This document shows, in pieces, positions 55,470 through 64,000 of a stretch of 64,000 bases of DNA. The notes beneath the pieces were generated by a model that worked only from the letters and a program-made list of their open reading frames with translations, did not search any database and had not been told where the DNA came from. Origin of the DNA: Clarireedia homoeocarpa. Taxonomy: Eukaryota > Ascomycota > Leotiomycetes > Helotiales > Rutstroemiaceae. Position 1 is the stretch's first letter. Each line of letters starts with the position of its first letter. The DNA is taken from NCBI GenBank assembly GCA_001465935.1, contig LNKV01000025.1, forward strand, positions 143,609-207,608, given 5' to 3'. Made by a program: the position numbers and the translations under genes.

Positions 55470-57503
55470 ATGGCACCACACGCGGACCTGAACGAACGCC
55501 TATCGTATCAACCACAGTCGCTTCTCGACGAGGACAAAGATCTGATATGGAAATGGAACAACTCTTTGCCAGCTCCAGTCGATGATCTGGTTCACGATTT
55601 AGTTTCGAAAAATGTGCAAGATAATCCAAAAGCACCAGCAGTCTGTGCATGGGATGCCGAATTAGATTACGAAGAGCTAGATGATCTATCTTCTCGCTTG
55701 TCCGCAGTACTTGAGGTTCAAGGAGTCAAGAAAGATGTGATTGTCCCGTTGTGTTTCGAGAAATCAGCGTGGACTGTTGTCGCTATGCTAGCAGTTATCA
55801 AGACTGGCGGTGCGTTTGTCTTGTTAGATGCAGGTCAGCCGGAAGGAAGATTAAGAGAGATTGTGCGACAGACTAGAGCAGACTTGATGGTATGTTCCCA
55901 GTTGCAGCAGGTATCAGCATCGAGAATTATACCGAACACGGTCGCCGTATCTCCGGAATATCTGCGTCAGCTCCCGCAGCTAGCGTGTAGCGCCTCGAAG
56001 ATCGATTCTAACGACACATTGTTTGTTGTCTTCACATCTGGCTCTACAGGACTACCAAAAGGTGTAATGAGTTCACATCGAAGTTTTGTCTCAGGAGTTC
56101 ACCACCGAAGATCAATTCTGGATATGCCTAATCCTCGAGTTTTTGACTTCGCAGCCTACAGCTTCGATGTGAGCACTGATATCATCCTCTCAACTCTCAT
56201 TATTGGTGGATGCATATGCGTTCCATCGAATGCGGAGCGTCAGAATGATATCGCTGGAGCCATTCGACGGATGAAGGTCAATTCGGCTGATCTTACACCT
56301 TCCGTAGCACGTTTGATCAAGCCCGAGTCGGTACCAGATTTGCAAGTCCTCAAATTAGGTGGAGAACTAAGCACTGTATCCGATGTAGATATGTGGGCGG
56401 AAAAAACCAAACTGGTCAATATATATGGCCCCTCTGAGTGTCTAGTCGTTGCGACGAATGATCTCACACCTGGGTCTGATCCTCGTACTATCGGAAGAGG
56501 TCGTGGTGCAGTGACATGGATAGTATCTCCAGACAATCACCACAATCTGGTTCCTGTTGGCAGTGTAGGAGAACTTGTCGTTGAAGGTCCGATCATCACT
56601 AAAGGCTATCTACATGATCCAGAAAGGACAGCAGTGTCATTTATCGAAAGTCCCTATTGGCTGAACGCTGGCTGGGGACCATACACTGGTAGGAAGAGTC
56701 GTCTTTACAAGACTGGAGACTTGGTTCATTATAACTCCGATGGTTCGATCAACTTTGTTGGTCGCAAAGACACACAAGTCAAAATACGTGGCCAACGCGT
56801 CGAACTTAGTAAGTTTTCGAAGATGCTTTCCCTGGCTTCAAATACTAACAGTGATGAAATAGGCGAGGTGGAGCACCACATAGAACAACAACTATTTGCG
56901 AAGACCGGATTGAGACTCAGCCCTGTCGCAGAACTCGTAACTCCCAATTTAGATCATGGCCGACCAACCCTCATGGCCTTCATTGGGCTAAATCATTTGT
57001 TAGAAGAGCAAGGTCATCGCGAAATGCCAGACACTCAGATAGTGCAAGAAGCCTTATGGGCAGTCACAAAAGATATCAATAAATCACTCCTTAAAGTCCT
57101 ACCTCAATACATGGTTCCGACTGTCTATGTTCCCCTCTGGACTTTACCACTCAACAATTCGGGCAAGACCGATCGCCGGCAAATTCGCAAATTAGGAGAA
57201 GCGTTGACGCGAAAAGATTTGACGGCTCTTCGAGCACCAACAAGAAGCGCACAGAAGCCAGGTAACATCTCTAGCCTAACCGCGATGGAAGTGAGATTGA
57301 GAATGCTGTGGAGTAAGGTGTTGAAGATGGAGGTATCTGATATCAATAAAACGGATCATTTCATCCGACTAGGTGGGGATTCGTTGCAGATTATGAAGTT
57401 GGCTGCAGTTGCCGACGAAGAAAACATTGCTTTGACGGTTGTAGAGATCTTTTCACATCCTGTTTTGGCGGATATGGCCAAGTTGGTTCAGGAAAAAGTG
57501 TAA
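55470..57503 (+). CDS. NRPS-like enzyme, A-T didomain
   Basis: Activates an amino or carboxylic acid as an adenylate and loads it on its own carrier domain. One intron (56809-56862, 54 nt) keeps frame; the product is 659 aa from ATG 55470, preferred over 55419. Adenylation motifs: A3 FTSGSTGLPKG (about residue 188), A4 region FDFAAYSFDVS, A5 NIYGPSEC, A7 YKTGDLV, A8 GRKDTQVKIRGQRVEL and A10 NNSGKTDRRQI with its Lys. The thiolation site is LGGDSLQIMK with the phosphopantetheine Ser (about 619). The protein ends about 40 residues later: there is no condensation, reductase or thioesterase domain. Release must rely on a partner or a nucleophile. The A4 Asp suggests a free alpha-amino acid, but the substrate cannot be read with confidence. 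Confidence 0.93.
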   Translation: MAPHADLNERLSYQPQSLLDEDKDLIWKWNNSLPAPVDDLVHDLVSKNVQDNPKAPAVCAWDAELDYEELDDLSSRLSAVLEVQGVKKDVIVPLCFEKSAWTVVAMLAVIKTGGAFVLLDAGQPEGRLREIVRQTRADLMVCSQLQQVSASRIIPNTVAVSPEYLRQLPQLACSASKIDSNDTLFVVFTSGSTGLPKGVMSSHRSFVSGVHHRRSILDMPNPRVFDFAAYSFDVSTDIILSTLIIGGCICVPSNAERQNDIAGAIRRMKVNSADLTPSVARLIKPESVPDLQVLKLGGELSTVSDVDMWAEKTKLVNIYGPSECLVVATNDLTPGSDPRTIGRGRGAVTWIVSPDNHHNLVPVGSVGELVVEGPIITKGYLHDPERTAVSFIESPYWLNAGWGPYTGRKSRLYKTGDLVHYNSDGSINFVGRKDTQVKIRGQRVELSKFSKMLSLASNTNSDEIGEVEHHIEQQLFAKTGLRLSPVAELVTPNLDHGRPTLMAFIGLNHLLEEQGHREMPDTQIVQEALWAVTKDINKSLLKVLPQYMVPTVYVPLWTLPLNNSGKTDRRQIRKLGEALTRKDLTALRAPTRSAQKPGNISSLTAMEVRLRMLWSKVLKMEVSDINKTDHFIRLGGDSLQIMKLAAVADEENIALTVVEIFSHPVLADMAKLVQEKV

Positions 57504-58286
57504 GATGACATTGTATACAGTGGTATAAAGCATTCTAATGAATTGGTTCTATGCATATCTCAAATGATATTGCCCTTGCAAGCTGGGAAGTTTTAGTTGT
57601 AAAGATACCCCGGTAGGTGTACTAACTATTCGACCAACTCCAGAATCTGATTCTTAATTTATTTATTTCTGATTATACTAATCATACATCTGGTTGTTCT
57701 AGTGTAATATGAATATTGAGGACTTACATATCTGATTGTTTGAGTCAAATTTAAATATCAAGTAGTATATACATTTGCCAGAATAGAGACATCGGAGATT
57801 TAAGGGTAAGTTGGTCGATCAGTTCGTACCCCTACTCGGTGTAGGAGGATTTATTCGGGGGTATATGCTATTATCTAGATTATCGCGAAAGAAGCTCGCA
57901 ACCGGCGGTAAGTAGTCTGGACGAGCTTGCCATCCTCATTTTTAATAACAGAATTTTGGCGAAGTCACTCATTACGATGTCTTCTAAAGCTGTGCACTTT
58001 CGCTGTAAAGTACTGTCGACATTTTGAACACTGATGACACAGTGACTGACGCTTTACAATGCCTATTCGTATCTAACATAACATAGAACAGAGAAATGAC
58101 TCATGTTTCGACACGGGCATTTCGTCACAAATCTCTTAGTCTGTAGTAAATGTTCAGGTTGTCCCGCTTCAAAACTTTAACTGAATGTACACCTAAATAC
58201 CCCAGTCAGGGCTGAAAATTAAGTACAATATATCCAGACCCTATAAAATTGAGTGCCATTTAGTGTAACAGCGGGTCACCCCCCTA
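57504..58286. other. Convergent intergenic region with MITE copy 5
   Basis: Between the A-T gene (+) and transporter (-). Apart from the MITE no gene is seen. About 58205 CAGGGCTGAAAATTAAGT resembles 55096 CAGGGTTGAAAATAAGGT, a possible second degenerate repeat. Confidence 0.45.
57608..57841. mobile_element. MITE-like inverted-repeat element, copy 5
   Basis: Left end CCCCGGTAGGTGTACTAAC; right end on the other strand CACCGAGTAGGGGTACGAAC, both followed by GACCAACT. A TA flanks both ends, a possible target duplication. The interior has the TTTATTTATTT block and CATCTGGTTGTTCTAGTG. 234 bp, non-coding. Confidence 0.72.
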
Positions 58287-60400
58287 CTACAACAGTACAG
58301 TATCCTCCTTGTCTAGATATCCAAAGATGAGCCACAGTGCCACTGTAGCCACCCCTAACAGCCCCGCTAGCAACGAATATAAAATTACCAGGCGAGGATC
58401 ATCACTCAACGGACTCAGTGCCAGCGCAAGTAGACTCCCGATCCCAGACATACTAAGCCAGATTGCCTGCACGAGGGACTTCATGTTTTTCGGTGCGCGG
58501 TTATAAGCGTATTCTGTCCCTGTAGTCAGACACAAAACCTCTGTCAATGCACCACCGAAATAGATCGGCACCTGCAGGAACACAGAAACATTATTAGGAA
58601 CTGAGCGACCTTTTGCTGCGGGGCAAGCTAATGGATGGTCGTAGCATGGCCCGGCGTTGTAGATAATCTTCTGCACGATGGCTGTGTAGACCATGCAAAG
58701 AGTAAGGATTGCGAAGCCGGACGTCATGCGAGCGATGGGGCCGAAGCGAATTTTGCGTCGTTCGAGGAAGGGGTAGAGACCGTTTTGGATAATGGGAGTT
58801 ACGACAATGCCGGCTAAGGCACCAGTTACCTTCATCATGTCGTTGGGGATTCCATAGGTGATCATTTCGCCGGCTTGGGAGATAAGGTTGTTGAACGTTT
58901 GATTCAGGGCGAGCCAATGGATGGGGAATAGGAGTCTGTGATTTGGATGTTAGTGGTAAGTACATCGAATAGCTGTATTGTTCAAAACTTACAGTACGCG
59001 ACATGTTAGTAAACTTGTTTTGATATCCTCGATAAATGATGCTTCCCATTTTACGGTTCTTTGATGCTTTTCAAGTTGAACATCTGGTTTTGCCTCATCC
59101 ATGTGGAATTTTCCTACTATACCGTACCACAGGGCCTTGGCAGCCTGGGGAACGATATTGACTGTTGGGATAATCTCAACTAAGCATAGTCAGTGGCATG
59201 ATTCTATAAGCTCATAAATCTAACTTACTATAGTATGGCTTTCCAAATAATACAGGTATAAGTGCTAGCCACATAGCGCCGCAGGGGACAAGGTATGCTA
59301 GCCAGAACCCAACATACTTCTCCATGAGAGTGACGGTTTCTGCTAGGAGCGCAGCAATGTTGACAGCCCTGAAAGAAATGTAAATTCGAATCCCGTTGTA
59401 CCCACATTGATTGACTCACCAGTAAAATGCATTGTATATATATGTGATGGTAAGTTCTCGGCTTGTAACCACCTTCTTTCCATCCTTCTGGATCTTGATT
59501 CTGAACTCGGTTTCTTCATACTGGTCGGCTAGAGAGGGTGTCAGTTTATATCAGGGAAAATTAGATACAGAGATTACTGACCTATGAATGGCACAACTGT
59601 CGAACTGAATGCACCGGATCCGATTGAAAGAAGAATACAAGCTGCAATGAGACCGCCAAGAGCAGCTCCCCCTTCGATGGCAGCAGGCAATGATGTTGTG
59701 AAAAGAATGGTTGCACCCAGAGCCTCGATTCTGTTCTCGAATTAGTTCTCAGAACAATCATTTATCAATAACAGGATACTTACATTGCTGAAAATACCAT
59801 AGTTCTATATCGACCAAGAAAACTGTCGGCAATGATAGCAGCAAGCATCGGTGTCAGAGATGTAGCAATCATCAAGGCGTTGATGACATTAGAAGCAGTA
59901 ACCTGCCCTAGTCCCAGAGTTCCGGGTATTTCTCCACCCCGCGCATTTTGAATATAGTTTTCTGTAGACATTGTGAGCGGCTTATTCATTGGATACAGTG
60001 ATAGATCTAGATGGATAACACTTACGCAAGGGAGCGGTGGCACCATACCAAACAAATCTCTCCAAGACGCCAGCTAAGCAAGCTATCCACAGTCGAAAAG
60101 GAATATCATCTACGACATGAGTGAGATCTTTTATATCCTGCTCGGTTGCAATTTGGCGTTTATCCCCATCATCGGAAGCAGGGTCGGTACTGGCTTCACG
60201 ACTACGAGTTTGTACCTTTGACGTCTCATGCTCGGTGTTTTTCTCCGTGTCGTAAGAATCACTTGTGAAAAGTCAGCTATCTGCAAATCCTCAACCTTCT
60301 CAATACTAAGCATCAGGAAGTGGAAAGTTTCTTACAGTTGTTCTGGAATTAGCTGATCGAGGGTACTTGGTACAGCGACTGGAGGAACTATTGTTGACAT
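58287..60400 (-). CDS. POT/PTR-family proton-coupled oligopeptide transporter
   Basis: A plasma-membrane symporter of the POT (peptide transporter) family that imports di/tripeptides or related compounds. Eight exons (60336-60400, 60026-60261, 59784-59961, 59582-59730, 59420-59528, 59229-59368, 58993-59179, 58287-58935) give 570 aa, in frame at all seven junctions. A charged cytoplasmic N-terminus precedes helix 1 (RLWIACLAGVLERFVWYGAT, with the family E-R-F). Then ALMIATSLTPMLAAIIADSF with the family ADSxLGRYRT signature, a cytoplasmic loop DQYEETEFRIKI, YIYNAFYWAVNIAAL, EKYVGFWLAYLVPCGAMW and WLALNQTFNNLISQAGEM, followed by C-terminal helices. In the cluster it may transport a precursor or the product. 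Confidence 0.92.
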
Positions 60401-61684
60401 TGTGAGTATCAACTTCAACAATATGTTTGCCAGTGCACAAAATTGAAGTGGTAGTCCAGACAAGGCTTTTCAACCACTTATGCTAGATCGGTAGTTCGAC
60501 TTACGTGATCATCAAGAGTGTCCTAAGATAAAGAGCGAGTGATACCTTCCATTTTGGAAATAAGTCGGGGCAGGGGAAACCGAGTCTAGATGGCTGTACG
60601 TTAAAACATATGATATAATTTGTAGAAGCCGAAAAATTCGGATACCGAACATGGGAATGCTACACCGTGGACACGCATATGGCTAGAGCAAATGCGCCGC
60701 GCTGTGGCGTGTTATGTCGCGTGCTATGGTAGCAGTCAAAGCTTTCTGATGGAAAGCTCCCGGAACAGGGATATGAATAGAACTAGCTAGGGTGTCCCAG
60801 CCAAAACTCGCTAATTCTTCAGGGGTAGAATCCCTGATTAAATTCGAACAAGCAGTCCGCAAATTTTCATGTCTGAGTTCTCCGTAAAACGCAAAAATCG
60901 CCTTACGTGTGACAGCTCAGTGAAGGATTGCAGTGCAGATCTTCTGTCATAATCGCTAATTGTCTTGCTCTTGAGTGGTCGCTGTCCCTTGTCAGCGTTT
61001 ACCCAAGCGATTCAGGGTCAATATGTTCCCAGCGAGTCTTACAACATTTTACCACAGAGCAGAATCAGAAGATCTCGTTTCAATACGCCCCTGCTTTTAT
61101 CCATATCCGGCGACCGGATAAATCCTATTTCCGGCACTGAGGGTAAGAAAGTATGACCAGGGATAGGAATCGAAACCGCGCCTTTCATTGGCTGCGCTGG
61201 GTGGGCGGTTGTGAGCAGCGATCAGGTTGTAGGGAGCAAGTTGAGATAAGTGTTGGCTACGATTGGTTAATAGAAATTATGACTCACTTTTGTGTTGGAA
61301 ATGTCACATCCTTCAGTAAAGTTAGATTTTTCGAATGTCCTTAGTAAATTCGCACAATCTTACCTAGAAATGCGAGGTTGTTGACGACGTGCCACTCCGT
61401 AAAAGCATATTAACGCGTGTGCGGGGGGGTGTAGATCCGCGATCTGGGATGCTACACTGTCGAACGTTACTAAGACCGCCATAACCTTAAATTCTACCCG
61501 CCCCAATGGAACCAATCAAAGGACTTTTATGGGACTGGATTACCAGGGGGCAGCAACGCCCCGTGGGAGTCCAGTGCCATAAAAGTCTGCTTCACTACCT
61601 ACTTGGCTACGTTTAGTTAGTTGTAAGTGGAAGGAAGTCTTGGTCTGCCTCCACGGCAGTGGCCCTCAAAGAGCCAGCAGAGCG
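60401..61684. promoter_or_regulatory. Transporter promoter and gene-free region
   Basis: Holds the transporter promoter with a CCGAA-N3-TTCGG site at 60629-60641, 229 bp upstream of the ATG. The remainder up to 61684, where the C-terminal half of the P450 should lie, shows no haem-binding or ExxR motif in any minus-strand frame. Confidence 0.5.
60629..60641. promoter_or_regulatory. Candidate Zn2Cys6 binding site, CCGAA-N3-TTCGG
   Basis: CCGAAAAATTCGG, the same spacing and half-sites as in the A-T/monooxygenase promoter at 55135. Confidence 0.5.
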
Positions 61685-62477
61685 TCATTTCACATTTCTT
61701 CTATATATCTGAAGGAAGTCTAGTAGTACGTTTAAACATTCGAATGGAAACATCTCGACAAGTAATCCAGTCCAGTAAGTCCTCGCTTCGGGGTCTTCAA
61801 TCAGGTTGTGGCCCTCCGCAATTCCGAAGCAGAATGATGACACGAAATCCAGGGAGTATGCAAACATAAGTGGAAGAACATTTCTGGTACCTGACTGGGT
61901 CTCCGAAGTTCGCCAGAGCAAAGGCATTAGTCGTTTGAGTAGGACCCTATGGAGTATTGAATGCATATGAGGATCTGACCTCATAAAGGTTCGTGTGTAT
62001 AGAGGAGCTATCCGACGTCGTCGATACCCATGTTCTTTTCTATCCAGAGAGGCGAACATATTATGGCTTCCGTATTCACGAATCATGCAGTTAGTTATTG
62101 CACCGCCAAGGCTTGGAGGCATGACATCTATAAGTAAAATGCACTGACCCATGTGTAATGAAGAACTCATACGACTTATGCCTGTCATAGTTCTTCGATC
62201 CAACACCGTAAATGCTCTGGAATCCCTCTTTGCTGTTGATAGCTATCTCATTGGGACCAAGGCGAACATAAGGTCCTTTGGCCTTAAACGCAGCCTCTAT
62301 GCACTGAAATTCCTTGTTTCGGCATCTTTGAAATTGAATCCATGCAGAGGTGAAATGAGCGGCTGGCACTTTGGCAAGTGGGGAAAAGAGAAGGGGGTAA
62401 ACGATGACTTTAAGAACAACCACAACAAGAAGGACCACGCTACCGGCCAAGTACTTCTGGTTATACATAAGGGCCAT
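61685..62477 (-). pseudogene. Cytochrome P450, C-terminal half missing
   Basis: Exons 62149-62477 and 62066-61685 (82-nt intron, branch CTAAC) encode 236 residues of a microsomal fungal P450. A membrane anchor (AGSVVLLVVVVLKVIVYPLL) is followed by PLAKVPAAHFTSAW, the proline-rich start, GPYVRLGPNEIAINSKEGF, the I-helix-preceding NMFASLDRKEHGYRRRRIAP and FAYSLDFVSSFCFGIAEG. These are typical of the first half. The frame then closes at 61685. A whole P450 needs about 500 residues with an oxygen-binding helix, ExxR and a Cys haem loop, and none is visible downstream. It is therefore a truncated gene; the break may be a deletion in the 61.3-61.7 kb region. Confidence 0.8.
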
Positions 62478-63919
62478 TTTCGCGTACTAGTTTATCTGAA
62501 GATTGCAGGAAATGACGAGTACAAAGAATGAAAGGCATTTAAATGGTACTTTTATGCTCCCAGATGTAGAAATTGATGAGACTGTAAATCCGAGCAATAT
62601 CTGAAATTCGATATTTTGTTACCGAATTTTTCTGGGGTTTCCAATGTTGCTAGAGATTATCAAAGGCTATGCCATGAGATTATCCTCACATATCTGTGTA
62701 GATATGGTTTTAAGAGATAATATCGTTGCCGACGAACGAGGTCCACCGGCATATTGTCAGATATCTCGATAATGCGGCGTCGATGAGCGGAAATACGCGT
62801 GGACATCGACATTCTATTTTGACCAAATACCCATTCTTGTCAACGGGATTATTATGCTCGAGGTAGGGTATTACTGTGCAAGTCAGAATTTAAATCGTAG
62901 CGCGGTAGCAAATAAAAAAGAGAGCATCTTACCTGCAGCAGGAGCGGTGGCAACTACCATATTTCTTCGAATGTTTCCATTCAAGGTGGACGGGATGCGA
63001 CATCACGGCGCAGCTTGACCTTTGTTTTGATTTTTTATGTCGTTTCTCGCCCTCGTATCTCCCACCAGCCATAGCCTCCAGTAGTCACGAGCTCATACCT
63101 TAGAAGTTCCATCATTGTCCAAAGTGCAGTCGAGTCATCTATTGCGTGGTCCAAATGGGCAGGTCGTTAAACACGTTTCAGATTACCCCACAATATCCAT
63201 GCCTCGGTAACCGGCTATAACCGCCAAACTGCCATGGCTGTGCCACATTACAGTACTAATATCTATGCAACAACCAGCCCTCTATTGCTGTAACTATGTC
63301 CAAAAAAGACGTAACACCAAAGACTTCCATTAAGTTAGCTATCTTACGCATTATAAAACTCTCCATAGAATGGAGATACTGAGATTACGAATCCTAAATC
63401 AATTTACAGTAAGTTAGAGGCTCAAGTTTGAAATGATAAAATCTGCATATTATGTGCCAAAGCAAGGGTTTTCCACAGGCGGGTTTGATTTTGCAGATTT
63501 ACGAAGTACTGTACCGCCTTTTCGTAAATCCAGTAAAATGGTCTAAGATTCCATGATGGTTGCTGGTCAGAGTGCGGATCTTTTGACTTAGTGCTTACAT
63601 TGATGTAAAATACCTAGTTGGGCCAAGGGAAAATATCATCTCATAACATAGGGGAGATTTTTACCGACAACTTTCAATGCTTGAATACAGGTAAGCCCTT
63701 CTGACAAGTCTTGTTCAACGGCCCTAGAGGTCCGGGTCCGTTCATTCTCGTCTCCAGACAAGGCAAACCAGGATCACAACTATATGGATCGCGCCGCTCC
63801 CTAGAGCACAAGAGATGGACCAAGTCGTTTCCTCACTAATAATCGAGTTAAACCTTAAGTGCTTTTTCTGGTCTTCATATCATCAATCTCAAATAATTCT
63901 CTTTAGAGGTCCTTTGAGT
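62478..63919. other. Divergent intergenic region before the regulator gene
   Basis: Presumed promoters of the P450 fragment (-) and the regulator (+). A CCGAA half-site followed by TTTTTCTGG occurs at 62622, a near match to the cluster motif. No gene is supported. Confidence 0.45.
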
Positions 63920-64000
63920 ATGGATTCGACTCAACGTGGAGCATGCGATCGCTGCCGGGGACAAAAGTTGAGATGTGTCGGTCTCTCTGGCTTAATGCCT
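63920..64000 (+). CDS. Zn2Cys6 transcription factor, N-terminus only (window edge)
   Basis: The frame MDSTQRGACDRCRGQKLRCVG opens at 63920 and runs off the window. CDRCRGQKLRC is the first half of a fungal binuclear zinc cluster (C-x2-C-x6-C). It begins right at the start, as is usual for cluster-specific regulators. Position at the edge of the NRPS-like cluster suggests it controls those genes. The rest of the protein is not visible. Confidence 0.85.
   Translation, partial: MDSTQRGACDRCRGQKLRCVGLSGLMP

Overview
The window is nuclear DNA from a filamentous ascomycete (Pezizomycotina). The genes carry many short introns of about 45-110 nt with GT...AG ends and CTAAC/CTGAC-type branch points. 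They include fungal-type Yap1/AP-1, a GH5 exo-1,3-beta-glucanase, TSR2 and an A-T NRPS-like enzyme. Protein style and intron layout look like Leotiomycetes (Helotiales/Sclerotiniaceae relatives), but that placement is inference. Exon coordinates were built by hand from splice motifs; for nearly every multi-exon gene the exons sum to an exact multiple of three.

Layout. 0-9.3 kb: a DHA2-type MFS pump (-), a small Cys-containing secreted protein (-), a RING protein (+), cytochrome b5 (-) and F-actin capping protein alpha (-). 9.6-17.5 kb: an RBR ubiquitin ligase (-), then a gene-poor stretch with an intron-containing tRNA-Leu(AAG), two copies of a small inverted-repeat element and two doubtful or decayed coding patches. 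17.6-27.3 kb: BCKDH E1-beta (-) divergent from a membrane-anchored exo-glucanase (+), a frameshifted membrane protein (+), a G+T-skewed non-coding stretch and a four-exon unknown gene (-). 30.7-37 kb: AP-1-like bZIP (-), BSD-domain protein (+), TSR2 (-). 37.9-48.7 kb: a long HSL-type hydrolase (+) whose reading frame is off by one base at one splice junction, a polytopic membrane protein (+) and an intronless heavy-metal P-type ATPase (-).

50.2-64 kb is the most unusual region and looks like a secondary-metabolite gene cluster. It holds a 2,2-dialkylglycine decarboxylase-like PLP enzyme, a 5'-truncated M20 amidohydrolase, a phenol-hydroxylase-type FAD monooxygenase, a stand-alone A-T (adenylation-thiolation) NRPS-like protein, a POT-family transporter, a 3'-truncated cytochrome P450 and, at the window edge, the start of a Zn2Cys6 regulator. 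The monooxygenase/NRPS-like shared promoter and the transporter promoter both contain CCGAA-N3-TTCGG, a plausible binding site for that regulator. Three copies of the inverted-repeat element lie in or beside the cluster, and one supplies the stop codon of the monooxygenase. Two of the seven genes are broken, so the cluster may be decaying or may have been reduced to a smaller pathway.
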